Of a stretch of DNA of 48,385 bases, positions 26,257 through 34,653 are shown one piece after another. Location: the NCBI GenBank assembly GCA_041667115.1, contig JBAYFO010000027.1, positions 1 to 48,385 of the forward strand, written 5' to 3'. Made by a program: the position numbers and the translations under genes. The stretch's first letter is position 1; the number at the start of each line of letters is the position of its first letter. The DNA comes from UBA1563 sp041667115. GTDB taxonomy: Bacteria; Bacteroidota; Ignavibacteria; Ignavibacteriales; Ignavibacteriaceae. The notes beneath the pieces were generated by a model. The model had not been told where the DNA came from and searched no databases. It saw nothing but the letters and a program-made list of their open reading frames with translations.

Positions 26257-28197
26257 TTACAGACTAAAAATTATCCAGAAAAGAGCGGCTACAATTCCAA
26301 GCATCATAACAACTGCATAGGTTTGTGCAACGCCGGTTTGAATTTTTCTAACTTTACCAGAAACAAGTTCCACTAGTGAGGCAGTGCCATTTACCAGACC
26401 ATCAATCAACTTAACATCCGTTATTTTCCACAAAAGCGATTCGGATGTTCTAAAGATCGGTTGAATAATGGCTTTATTGTATGCTTCATCAACATAATAT
26501 TTATTGAGAAGAATTTTGTAAATCCCTTTGAATTTTGAAGCGGTGTGTTCGGCAACTTTTTGATTTTTAAGATAGATATATCTTGCGAGATATATTGAAC
26601 TTGCTGCACCGACAACCGAGATAACCATCAATAATATTTCTTCAAAATGAGTATGACTTCCATATTGAGCTAAGCGAATTTGCGAATCCGAAAAAATTGG
26701 TGCAAGCCAACTATGAAAATTGTTTCCATGTTCGCCCGAAAAAATTTCAGGGATTCCGATAAATCCACCAACAACTGAAAGTACCGCCAAAACAATTAAC
26801 GGAATGGTCATCAATTTTGGCGATTCATGCGGATGAACATGATGCTCATCGAAACGATGTTTGCCTTCAAATGTTAAATTTAAAAGACGGAACATATAAA
26901 ACGCCGTGAGGAGTGCCGTTACTACTCCGATAAACCAATAGATGAATCCTGCGTTTGCGTAAGCGCTCCAAAGGATTTCATCTTTGCTGAAGAAACCTGC
27001 AAGAGGCGGAATTCCAGAGATGGCAATTGCTGCGACTAAAAATGTCTTATAAGTCGTCGGCATATATTTTTTCAATCCGCCGTACTTTTGAATATTCTGT
27101 TCATCGTGCATCCCGTGGATAACCGAACCGGCACCAAGGAATAAAAGAGCTTTAAAAAAAGCGTGCGTCATCACGTGGAAAATTCCAGCTGAAAAAGCGC
27201 CGACACCCATTGCCAAAAACATATACCCAAGCTGACTTACCGTTGAGTAAGCTAAAACTTTTTTAATATCATTTTGAACCAACCCGATTGTAGCCGCGAA
27301 CAAAGCAGTTAATAAACCGATGACAGCAACTACCGTCATAATTGCAGGAGCAGAAGCAAAAATAATTGAACAGCGGGCAACCATATAGACACCGGCGGTA
27401 ACCATTGTAGCAGCATGGATTAAAGCTGAAACCGGTGTAGGACCTGCCATTGCATCCGGGAGCCAGACAAATAATGGGATCTGCGCTGATTTTCCCGTTG
27501 CACCGATAAATAAAAATAGAGCAATAAAACTATATACCGTAGTTGAAATATTTAAAGCATTTGCGCGAGTAAAAACTTCATTAAAATTCAAACTATTAAA
27601 AGTTAAAAAGATTAAAAACATGCCAAGCAAAAATCCAAAGTCGCCAATACGATTGACGATGAAAGCTTTTTTAGCGGCGTCACCGGTTGTACCTTTTTCA
27701 AATTTTCTATCGTACCAAAAACCAATTAATAAATAAGAACAAAGTCCAACACCTTCCCAGCCTAAAAAGAGAAGTACAAAATTATCGGCAAGGATCAAAT
27801 TCATCATCGCAAAGATGAAAAGATTTAAGTAGGCAAAAAATCTCCAGAATCCTTTGTCTCCATGCATGTAACCGATAGAATAGACGTGAATGATAAAACC
27901 AACACCGGTTACAATTAACGCCATGGTTAGAGAAAGTTGATCAACTTGATATGCGATTGAAACGTTTAAACTTCCTACAGAAAGCCAATTAAAAAGTGTA
28001 ACAATATGTTGCCGTTGATCAGTTGGGAGAGCGATCGTTTCAAAAAAAGCACCAACAACAATAAGGAACGATACTCCGATTGTCCCACTTCCGAGCCAAC
28101 CGATGATTTTTTCATTTTTGATCCGTGAACCGAAAATTCCGTTTATAAGAAATCCGGCTAAAGGCAAAAGGACGGTAAGATAGATTAATTGTGTCAT
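26257..28197 (-). CDS. nuoL: NADH-quinone oxidoreductase subunit L
   Basis: The 646-residue distal subunit of the membrane arm carries Glu148 ('LFLGWEGVGLCSYLLIGFW') and Lys236 ('GATGKSAQIPLFVWLPDAM'), the proton-channel pair, and the conserved 'GPTPVSALIHAATMVTAGVY'. The C-terminal extension after about residue 500 supplies the long lateral helix and a last membrane segment. Its length is close to that of other Bacteroidota NuoL. It starts 21 bases after nuoK. Confidence 0.97.
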   Translation of the reverse strand: MTQLIYLTVLLPLAGFLINGIFGSRIKNEKIIGWLGSGTIGVSFLIVVGAFFETIALPTDQRQHIVTLFNWLSVGSLNVSIAYQVDQLSLTMALIVTGVGFIIHVYSIGYMHGDKGFWRFFAYLNLFIFAMMNLILADNFVLLFLGWEGVGLCSYLLIGFWYDRKFEKGTTGDAAKKAFIVNRIGDFGFLLGMFLIFLTFNSLNFNEVFTRANALNISTTVYSFIALFLFIGATGKSAQIPLFVWLPDAMAGPTPVSALIHAATMVTAGVYMVARCSIIFASAPAIMTVVAVIGLLTALFAATIGLVQNDIKKVLAYSTVSQLGYMFLAMGVGAFSAGIFHVMTHAFFKALLFLGAGSVIHGMHDEQNIQKYGGLKKYMPTTYKTFLVAAIAISGIPPLAGFFSKDEILWSAYANAGFIYWFIGVVTALLTAFYMFRLLNLTFEGKHRFDEHHVHPHESPKLMTIPLIVLAVLSVVGGFIGIPEIFSGEHGNNFHSWLAPIFSDSQIRLAQYGSHTHFEEILLMVISVVGAASSIYLARYIYLKNQKVAEHTASKFKGIYKILLNKYYVDEAYNKAIIQPIFRTSESLLWKITDVKLIDGLVNGTASLVELVSGKVRKIQTGVAQTYAVVMMLGIVAALFWIIFSL

Positions 28198-28218
28198 GAA
28201 CTGCTGTTTAATTTCTGA

Positions 28219-28521
28219 TTACCATTTAAGGATGTTGATTTCGTCAATGTTAATTGTCAATTTATTTCTGAAAAGGGCGATGATAATTGCCAAACCAACG
28301 GCAGATTCCGCGGCTGCAACCGTCATAACAAAAAATACAAAAAGCTGACCAATGTTATTACCGAGAAACGATGAGAAGGTAACAAACGATAAATTTGCGG
28401 CGTTCAACATCAATTCAATTGACATAAAAACGATGATGGCGTTTTTACGGGTTAACACACCCACTACTCCGGTAATGAACATAAAGGCACTAAGCACAAG
28501 ATAAAATTCAATTGGAATCAT
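28219..28521 (-). CDS. nuoK: NADH-quinone oxidoreductase subunit K
   Basis: From ATG 28521 the protein has 100 residues and three membrane helices, the normal NuoK size. With this start the two buried glutamates fall at Glu36 ('MSIELMLNAAN') and Glu72 ('AAAESAVGLA'), the same numbers as in E. coli, which favours it over an in-frame TTG at 28527 that would overlap nuoJ. NuoK forms part of the proton path next to NuoJ and NuoN. Confidence 0.95.
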   Translation of the reverse strand: MIPIEFYLVLSAFMFITGVVGVLTRKNAIIVFMSIELMLNAANLSFVTFSSFLGNNIGQLFVFFVMTVAAAESAVGLAIIIALFRNKLTINIDEINILKW

Positions 28522-28523
28522 AA

Positions 28524-29042
28524 TCAATCAAAATGTTTTTTTGCTAAAACTAATGCGCCGATTGCCGCGGCAAGTAATAAAAATCCAGCCGCTTCAAAAG
28601 GAATTAAATATGTTGTAAATAAACCTCTCCCTATACTTTCTACAGTTCCTATTTGCACACTCTTCTCCACATCCTGTGGAATTGAAGAGGAAAGTTTTCC
28701 GAAAAATATAGTGTAAATAAGTTGAAAGAAAACCACAACGCCTACAACCAAAGCAAGCCATTTCATTTTGGGATTTTCTTCAAAAAAGTTTTTTTCATGT
28801 TCTGGGCGGAGTAGCATGATTACAAATAAGAAAAGAACCATTATAGCCCCGGCATAAACAATTACTTGTACAACGGCAATAAATTGGGCATTTAACAGAA
28901 GATAAATTCCCGCTAAAGCCGCAAAGTTTAAAACTAAAAAGAGGGCGGAAATAATCGGGTTCTTTCTAGTAACAACCAAAATCGAAGTAACAACTGCAAT
29001 AATTGCAAAGACCGAGAAAAGAAGAATTTGTAATGTTATCAT
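28524..29042 (-). CDS. nuoJ: NADH-quinone oxidoreductase subunit J
   Basis: The 172-residue subunit has five hydrophobic helices and the conserved NuoJ core 'FAALAGIYLLLNAQFIAVVQ' followed by 'VIVYAGAIMVLFLFVIMLL' (about 40-78), including the pi-bulge helix. It helps relay quinone-site movements to the proton channels. It is the first nuo gene of this run and follows asnS by 44 bases. nuoA-I are not present, so the peripheral arm must be encoded elsewhere. Confidence 0.95.
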   Translation of the reverse strand: MITLQILLFSVFAIIAVVTSILVVTRKNPIISALFLVLNFAALAGIYLLLNAQFIAVVQVIVYAGAIMVLFLFVIMLLRPEHEKNFFEENPKMKWLALVVGVVVFFQLIYTIFFGKLSSSIPQDVEKSVQIGTVESIGRGLFTTYLIPFEAAGFLLLAAAIGALVLAKKHFD

Positions 29043-29086
29043 TTATATTTTTAAATTTTTATTTCCTAATTCGTAATTCCTAATTT

Positions 29087-30382
29087 TTACGGAGTGTTCC
29101 GGTAAATCATCCTTGGGAAAGGAATAGTTTCCCGGAGATGGTCAAGCCCGCAAATCCAGGTCACGGTTCTTTCTAATCCAAGTCCAAAACCGGCATGAGG
29201 AACTGAACCGAATCGCCGTAAATCTAAATACCACTCAAATGCTGCTTGCGGAAGATTATGCTCTTTAATTCTTGAAAGAAGCAAATCAAAATTATCTTCT
29301 CTCTGACTTCCGCCGATAATTTCTCCGTAGCCTTCCGGGGCAAGTACATCAACGGCTAAAGCTAATTTTGGATTTTCGGGATCGCGTTTCATATAGAAAG
29401 CTTTAACTTCCGAAGGATAACGATGCACCATTACCGGTCTATCAAATTGATTTGAAACGATGGTCTCATCGGCAGCGCCGAGATCATTTCCGTATTCAAA
29501 TTCAACACCGTTTTTCTTTAGGATTTCAACAGCTTCATCATAAGAGATTCTTGGGAAAGGTCTTTTTACGCTTTGCAGTTTGGTGGTATCACGTTCCAAA
29601 GTTTTTAATTCTTCAGCTCTATCGGTTAAAACAGATTGAACAATATATTCAAGAAATTCTTCGGCTAAATCCATATCATCATTTAAATCTGCAAAAGCTA
29701 CTTCGGGTTCAACCATCCAGAATTCGGTAAGATGTCTTCTGGTTTTTGATTTTTCAGCACGAAACGTAGGACCAAACGTGTAAACTTTTCCTAATGCTAG
29801 AGCACCGGCTTCGGCATAAAGCTGTCCCGATTGCGTTAAATAAGCTTTTCCCAGATCAAAATATTCTGTTTCAAAAAGGGTCGAGGTTCCTTCGCAGGCA
29901 GCCGGAGTTAAGATCGGCGCATCCATTAAAGTAAAACCTTTGTTGTCGAAAAAGTCACGGATCGCTTTTACTATTCTGTGGCGGATTTTCATAATTGCAA
30001 CTTGTCTGCTTGACCGCAACCAAAGATGCCTGTTATCCATTAAAAATTCAATTCCATGGTCTTTTGGAGTAATGGGATAATCATGTGTTTCGTGAAGGAC
30101 GTTTAGATGTGTGGCATCAAGTTCATACCCGCCAACAGCGCGGGGTTCAGCTTTTACTTTTCCTGTAACTTCAATGGCTGATTCTTGACCGATTTTGTCA
30201 CAAAGGTCAAACACTTCAGGTGTTACATTCCCCTTGAAATAAACACATTGTAAATAACCTGAACCATCCCGAAGGACTAAAAATCTTAATTTTCCGCTTG
30301 AACGTTTATTGTAAAGCCAACCTTGAATGGTGATTTCTTGTCCGACATACTTTGCTAGATCACTAATATAAATTTTCTGCAT
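29087..30382 (-). CDS. asnS: Asparaginyl-tRNA synthetase
   Basis: The 431-residue class IIb synthetase charges tRNA-Asn. It has an N-terminal OB-fold anticodon domain (about 1-105, 'ITIQGWLYNKRSSGKLRFLV'), class II motif 2 'GPTFRAEKSKTRRHLTEFWM' and motif 3 'GFGLGLERTVTWICGL' near the C-terminus. 'IIGGSQRED' is as in AsnRS rather than AspRS, and the absence of the bacterial AspRS insertion domain agrees. A TATATTTG box lies 32 bases upstream. It appears to be the first gene of the transcript that continues into nuoJKLM. Confidence 0.95.
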   Translation of the reverse strand: MQKIYISDLAKYVGQEITIQGWLYNKRSSGKLRFLVLRDGSGYLQCVYFKGNVTPEVFDLCDKIGQESAIEVTGKVKAEPRAVGGYELDATHLNVLHETHDYPITPKDHGIEFLMDNRHLWLRSSRQVAIMKIRHRIVKAIRDFFDNKGFTLMDAPILTPAACEGTSTLFETEYFDLGKAYLTQSGQLYAEAGALALGKVYTFGPTFRAEKSKTRRHLTEFWMVEPEVAFADLNDDMDLAEEFLEYIVQSVLTDRAEELKTLERDTTKLQSVKRPFPRISYDEAVEILKKNGVEFEYGNDLGAADETIVSNQFDRPVMVHRYPSEVKAFYMKRDPENPKLALAVDVLAPEGYGEIIGGSQREDNFDLLLSRIKEHNLPQAAFEWYLDLRRFGSVPHAGFGLGLERTVTWICGLDHLRETIPFPRMIYRNTP

Positions 30383-30413
30383 CGATTTAGTTTAAATTTC
30401 TGAATTTTTGTTT

Positions 30414-30421
30414 CAAATATA
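30414..30421 (-). promoter_or_regulatory. Candidate -7 box (TATATTTG) for asnS-nuo
   Basis: On the minus strand TATATTTG fits the Bacteroidota TAnnTTTG consensus, 32 bases before the asnS ATG. I do not see a good upstream TTG element at the expected spacing. Confidence 0.4.
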
Positions 30422-30516
30422 GGAAATGTTTTCTTAAGCTAAAAAGAGACTGCCTCAATATTAATTTTTTTTGAAATCAGACTAAAGGAAGAGACTGAAG
30501 TTTTATTAAGAAAAAT

Positions 30517-30535
30517 TAATCTTCCGTTAAGATTA
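30517..30535. promoter_or_regulatory. Inverted repeat TAATCTT-ccgtt-AAGATTA
   Basis: A perfect 7-bp inverted repeat with a five-base spacer lies 65 bases before the ATG of the Lys/Ala-rich gene, next to CCTTAAGG. It could be an operator, for instance for the nearby OmpR-type regulator; that is a guess. Confidence 0.3.
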
Positions 30536-30599
30536 CCTTAAGGTTGGTTCATTAAGTTTCAGATGTAAATTTTATAAAACAAAAAGAAAGGTTCATACA

Positions 30600-30863
30600 A
30601 TGAAACGTTTATTTGCATTAATGGTAGTGTTGGCTTTCACTTTTTCAATGGTTTCTTTTGCGCAAGATGCTCCTAAAGCAGCAAAAGCTCCAAAAGCTAA
30701 AATTGAGAAGAAAGTTGAAGCAAAAGCAGCATCAGTAAAAAAAGTAGCTGCAGTTAAAACAACTGAAGCTAAAAAAGAAGTTGTAAAAGAAGCTAAAGCA
30801 AAAACCGAAAAAGTTGCTAAACATAAAGTTAAAAAAGCAGCTAAAACTCCAGAAAAAAAATAA
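30600..30863 (+). CDS. Secreted Lys/Ala-rich low-complexity protein
   Basis: The 87-residue product has a signal peptide (MKRLFALMVVLAFTFSMVSF, cleaved near residue 21). The mature part is almost wholly Lys, Ala, Val, Glu and Thr in histone H1-like repeats ('KAAKAPKAK', 'KAKTEKVAKHKVKKAAKT'). It is strongly basic, but the leader says it leaves the cytoplasm, so it is not a chromatin protein in the usual sense. A role in binding acidic surface polymers or extracellular DNA is possible. AAAGAAAGG sits just before the ATG, and a strong terminator follows. Confidence 0.75.
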   Translation: MKRLFALMVVLAFTFSMVSFAQDAPKAAKAPKAKIEKKVEAKAASVKKVAAVKTTEAKKEVVKEAKAKTEKVAKHKVKKAAKTPEKK

Positions 30864-30880
30864 TTTCTGAATGAAATATG

Positions 30881-30911
30881 AAAAGGAGAGTTTTTTAACT
30901 CTCCTTTTTTT
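30881..30911 (+). terminator. Intrinsic terminator after the Lys/Ala-rich gene
   Basis: GGAGAGTT pairs with AACTCTCC around a short T loop and is followed by seven T residues. It ends 11 bases before the response regulator ATG, so that gene needs read-through or a promoter overlapping this region. Confidence 0.9.
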
Positions 30912-30922
30912 ATTTTAAATCT

Positions 30923-31600
30923 ATGAAAATATTACTTATTGAAGATGAGAAGAAAGTTGCTTCTTTTATAAAGAAGGGACTTGAAGAAGAGTTTTTCACC
31001 GTGGATGTTGCCTTCGATGGAAAACAAGGCTTTAATCTGGCTTCAGTTGAAAATTATGATATTATTGTTTCAGACATCATGCTTCCCTTTCTTGACGGAA
31101 TTACGTTAACTAAATTATTGAGAGAAAAAAAAATCACCACACCAATCCTTTTACTTACGGTAAAAGATTCTGTGAAAGATAAAGTTACCGGATTGGACGC
31201 CGGTGCAGATGACTATCTAACAAAACCCTTTGCATTCGAAGAACTCCTTGCAAGAGTGAGAGCGCTGGCAAGAAGGAATGAAGGGAATCTTTCTTCACTG
31301 CTGCATGTTGCTGATTTACAACTTGACCAAAAATCTCATAAAGTACTCCGGGGAGAAAAAGAAATCTTTCTTACTCAAAAGGAATATGTAATTCTTGAAT
31401 TGCTCCTTCTTAACAAAGATGGAATTGTCTCACGGACAAAATTACTGGAAAGCATTTATGATTATCATTTCGACACCGGGTCAAACGTAATTGAAGTATT
31501 CATCAACAAACTTCGGGCAAAAATTGAAACAGGATTCCAGCAACAGCTTATCTATACAATCCGCGGTTCCGGGTATATGATAAAAGAACCGGCTGAATGA
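30923..31600 (+). CDS. Two-component response regulator, OmpR/PhoB family
   Basis: The 225-residue protein has a receiver domain (1-115) with acidic pocket Glu7/Asp8, phospho-acceptor Asp51 ('IIVSDIMLPFLDG'), Thr79 and Lys101 ('DYLTKPFAFEELLARVRAL'), and a C-terminal winged-helix DNA-binding domain (about 125-222, 'FLTQKEYVILELLLLNKDG' and 'IYTIRGSGYMI'). It should regulate genes in response to the kinase encoded downstream, whose ATG overlaps its stop by 4 bases. The target genes cannot be deduced; the flanking Lys/Ala-rich and DUF6600 genes are candidates. Confidence 0.95.
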   Translation: MKILLIEDEKKVASFIKKGLEEEFFTVDVAFDGKQGFNLASVENYDIIVSDIMLPFLDGITLTKLLREKKITTPILLLTVKDSVKDKVTGLDAGADDYLTKPFAFEELLARVRALARRNEGNLSSLLHVADLQLDQKSHKVLRGEKEIFLTQKEYVILELLLLNKDGIVSRTKLLESIYDYHFDTGSNVIEVFINKLRAKIETGFQQQLIYTIRGSGYMIKEPAE

Positions 31601-33027
31601 TGTTTCCCTTTAAAAATTTTTCCCGCTTTGTTTCCACTACCAGATTCAAAACCACACTATGGTATGTCTTTGTCTTTACACTGCTTGAACTCCTCCTTGG
31701 ATTAGGTGTTTATTTTTACCTGTACAAAAATCTAAATGAGAGCCTTGATGCTTCTTTACTTAAACAAGCAGACGCCATTGAAACTGTTGTGATTCAAAAA
31801 CATATTGATATTGAATCGTTTACTCCTGATTCTGTTTTTACAAGTGAAGAAGATTTAATGTGGGATATTTTATATGATGCCGTTGCACTGAATAGACGAA
31901 ATACGTTCATCCAAATTTCAAGACAAGGGAAAATTATTTTTAAATCAGCGAGCTTGTTTCAGCAGCAACTATCCTTCCCTAACAAAACCGGAAAGATGCA
32001 ACTTTTTGATTTTAACGATTCAACGTTAAGTGAAAGCTTAATCCGGTGCGCGGTTAAAAACGAAAAGAAATTTCAAATTATTGTCGCTTTCCCGAAAGAA
32101 CATATTTCACAAACTCTGAACAGTTTGAAAAATTTATATCTTTTTTTAGCCCCGATATTTTTATTGATTTCTATATTCGGAGGAGCCGTCATCTCGGCAA
32201 AGGCGCTTTCACGTATTGACAGAATTATAGAGAAGACAGAAGAAATTACGGCACAGAACCTCGACCAGAAAATTGAGGGAGAACAATACCACGATGAATA
32301 CGGAAGATTAGTCCGAACAATGAACAAGATGATCCAACGTATCAAACTTTCCGTCGATTATATGAATCAATTTTCACTTTCCGCCGCGCACGAATTGAAA
32401 ACTCCGCTAACTATTCTAAGGGGAGAGCTTGAAGTAACGCTAAAATCAACCAAAACTCCCGAAGCGTATAAAGAGATTCTTGAAAGTAATTACGAAGAAA
32501 CACTGCGTTTGATTAAGATTGTCGATAATCTTTTCTTTATTGCCAAAGTTGACCACACAAAAATTCAGTTGACCAAAACAGAGATCAACGCCAAACAGTT
32601 TTTAAATCAAATTCTACAGAATCTTAAAATTCTTGGGAAAGAAAAAAATATTTCCTTCTCTCTAGCGTGTAATGAAAATGTTCAACTTCTTATCGACAAA
32701 GAAACCATGCAGCAGGTCATTACGAATCTCGTTGATAATGCGATTAAGTATGGTGAGGAAAACCAGACGGTAGCACTTGCGTGCATAAAAGAAGAAGATA
32801 TAATTCGTATCTCGGTGACGAACAAGGGTGAAGGTATTCCTGATGAAGAGCTTCCAAATATATTTAACAGATTTTATAGAGTTGAAAACTCACGCAACCG
32901 GAAAACGGGTGGAATTGGTTTGGGGCTTTCAGTAGTTAAATCAATTATTGAATGGCATGGTGGCGAGATTTTAGTTGAGTCAATCCCAAATTCAGAAACC
33001 ACATTTACCGTTTCCCTTCCGGTGTAG
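31597..33027 (+). CDS. Sensor histidine kinase with HAMP domain
   Basis: The 476-residue kinase has a membrane helix at about 22-44, a periplasmic sensor of about 135 residues, a second helix at about 180-200, a HAMP linker (about 200-252), a dimerisation domain with His265 ('SLSAAHELKTPLTILRGELE') and an HATPase domain (about 365-476) with N box 'NLVDNAIKYGEE', 'NKGEGIP' and 'GGIGLGLSVVKSI'. The architecture resembles CusS-like heavy-metal or envelope-stress kinases, but the ligand is not evident. It forms an operon with the preceding regulator gene (4-base overlap). Confidence 0.95.
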   Translation: MMFPFKNFSRFVSTTRFKTTLWYVFVFTLLELLLGLGVYFYLYKNLNESLDASLLKQADAIETVVIQKHIDIESFTPDSVFTSEEDLMWDILYDAVALNRRNTFIQISRQGKIIFKSASLFQQQLSFPNKTGKMQLFDFNDSTLSESLIRCAVKNEKKFQIIVAFPKEHISQTLNSLKNLYLFLAPIFLLISIFGGAVISAKALSRIDRIIEKTEEITAQNLDQKIEGEQYHDEYGRLVRTMNKMIQRIKLSVDYMNQFSLSAAHELKTPLTILRGELEVTLKSTKTPEAYKEILESNYEETLRLIKIVDNLFFIAKVDHTKIQLTKTEINAKQFLNQILQNLKILGKEKNISFSLACNENVQLLIDKETMQQVITNLVDNAIKYGEENQTVALACIKEEDIIRISVTNKGEGIPDEELPNIFNRFYRVENSRNRKTGGIGLGLSVVKSIIEWHGGEILVESIPNSETTFTVSLPV

Positions 33028-33045
33028 ACACTCAAAATACCCCAT

Positions 33046-33095
33046 AACAAAATGCCGATCATTATTTTCTAAATTTAGACCGACATTTTGTTTTC
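33046..33095 (+). terminator. Possible terminator after the histidine kinase gene
   Basis: AACAAAATG pairs with CATTTTGTT across a loop of about 29 bases, followed by TTTC. The arms are AT-rich and the loop long, so the call is moderate. Short TCCTAATT repeats follow (33095-33125). Confidence 0.45.
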
Positions 33096-33133
33096 ATTCC
33101 TAATTCCTAATTCTCAATTCCTAATTAACTGAA

Positions 33134-34375
33134 CTATCTTCTCCGTTCTTTCGCTTTGTCATCACTCCCACGGTTAGTACTTTTACGTGACGGTGTTGCC
33201 TCGCGTTGTTCAGTTTTTCTGCTGATATTCGGAACCGCTCTTTCAACCTGACGATTTTGTGGTTGTGCCTGTACCTCACGTTTCCGTTCAACAGGTTTAG
33301 GCTCAGTTGCTTTTTCTTTTACAACTTCACGGCTTTTTATTTCAACCGAATTATTATTCTGACCTTGTCTTTGCGGTTGCGTTTGTACTTCTCTTTTCCG
33401 TTCTCCGCCTTTAGTGGATTGCTCATCAGCCGGCTTGCGGTTATCAATCTTATTTCCGTCTTCAAGAATTCTTTCATTTGTTCGAACTTTATTGCGTTCA
33501 TCTACTTTCCCGGGTTGAGTGTTCTCCAGATTTCTTCTTCGTTCACCAACTTCAACTTTAGACACATTAAGCGAAGATTGTCTTTCGCCGCGTTCGATTG
33601 TAAAGTTTCTATCGCCGGACTGAACTTGATTTCGCGGAGTTAATATTTCAATCCTATTTCCACTTTTAATAATCGAATTCCTATCGACAGATTCAACATT
33701 TTTTCTAATCAATTCTCTTCGTTGAATATTCCTTCCTCCGCGTTCTTGTACGGTGCGGAAATCAACTCCACGGTTGATTACACTTTCTCTTTCATATCCG
33801 TAATCGTTGCGCATTTTTGTGCTGCCGAAAATTCGTTCTTTGTATTGTGCTCCTGCATAATAATTATATGCATGTTGATGTCCGAAATATTTGTACCGTA
33901 CAAAATTCCAATGCGTAAACGGAATAGAAAAATTTATTGAAAAATTAATTCCCGAATGAATGTTAAATGTTGCGTATGGAGGAAGCGGAGCCCAGCCGAT
34001 ATAATCATTATCATAACGCCATTCTACCCAGGCAGGTGCCCATTGATAATCCGGAAACCAAATCCAGCCGTAGTAATCATCAAAATGCCAACGACCGTAA
34101 TGATAAACAATGTTTCCATAAGGTTCGTAAGAATCCCAATACCAGCCGTCGTTTGTCCAGATCCATGTTCCATTCGAGTAAGGCTGCCAATGACGGTTAT
34201 TTATTCTTGGACTCCAAACAACCAGTCCGTCGTCTATTTCTACCCATCTTCCGTAGGGAGAAAGATTCGAATAAAAATAGTTAAACCCTATTCCTCCTTG
34301 ATAACTGTTTGCCTCAACTTTTTCACTTAAGAAAAGGAAGGAAAGTATTGCGGTAAATAAAACTAACTTTTTCAT
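33134..34375 (-). CDS. DUF6600-type secreted protein with Arg/Gln/Lys-rich tail
   Basis: I take ATG 34375 (GAGGTGT 4 bases upstream) rather than an in-frame ATG four codons earlier. A signal peptide covers about 1-22. Residues 25-145 are dominated by aromatic repeats: 'LSPYGRWVEIDDGLVVWSP', 'WQPYSNGTWIWTNDGWYWDS', 'GRWHFDDYYGWIWFPD' and 'WAPAWVEWRYDNDYIGWAPL', the DUF6600 pattern. The C-terminal 230 residues are hydrophilic, rich in Arg, Glu, Gln and Asn, and probably disordered ('KREVQTQPQ', 'KREVQAQPQ'). The family occurs in many Gram-negatives, often with FecR-like proteins; function unknown. It is probably envelope-located. Confidence 0.8.
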   Translation of the reverse strand: MKKLVLFTAILSFLFLSEKVEANSYQGGIGFNYFYSNLSPYGRWVEIDDGLVVWSPRINNRHWQPYSNGTWIWTNDGWYWDSYEPYGNIVYHYGRWHFDDYYGWIWFPDYQWAPAWVEWRYDNDYIGWAPLPPYATFNIHSGINFSINFSIPFTHWNFVRYKYFGHQHAYNYYAGAQYKERIFGSTKMRNDYGYERESVINRGVDFRTVQERGGRNIQRRELIRKNVESVDRNSIIKSGNRIEILTPRNQVQSGDRNFTIERGERQSSLNVSKVEVGERRRNLENTQPGKVDERNKVRTNERILEDGNKIDNRKPADEQSTKGGERKREVQTQPQRQGQNNNSVEIKSREVVKEKATEPKPVERKREVQAQPQNRQVERAVPNISRKTEQREATPSRKSTNRGSDDKAKERRR

Positions 34376-34653
34376 GATACACCTCAAATGTTTCTTTTAA
34401 TTTAACAATCATCGTGCCGGAGAAATTCCGGCAAAAAACTTAATTTATTCAAAAAAGTGTGTAGTGAATTGGACACTTCGCTTGCTGTTTTACACAAAAT
34501 GTTTTCTAACCTTCCGTGACAATACCACAGTAGGATTTCAGTTGTTTAAAAATAATTCCACCTGTTCCAATTTATTGATTTCATACTTATGTTTGTTTAG
34601 TACTTAATTTATAAAACAAGATTTAGAAAATATTTGAAATTCGAGGAAAAAGC
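34376..34653. other. Divergent spacer between DUF6600 gene and pdxJ
   Basis: It contains a GCCGGA-gaaa-TTCCGGC hairpin (about 34417-34433) in the leader of the DUF6600 gene and a -7-like box for pdxJ (34588-34595). No ORF or RNA gene was recognised. Confidence 0.4.
34588..34595 (+). promoter_or_regulatory. Candidate -7 box (TATGTTTG) for pdxJ
   Basis: TATGTTTG fits TAnnTTTG and lies 58 bases before the pdxJ ATG. Confidence 0.35.

Noticed and set aside
28522..28527. TTG start for nuoK overlapping nuoJ
   Set aside because: ATG 28521 gives 100 residues with Glu36 and Glu72 at the family positions.
33206..34330. Plus-strand ORFs opposite the DUF6600 gene
   Set aside because: They are antisense shadows of a gene with a signal peptide and repeated aromatic motifs.
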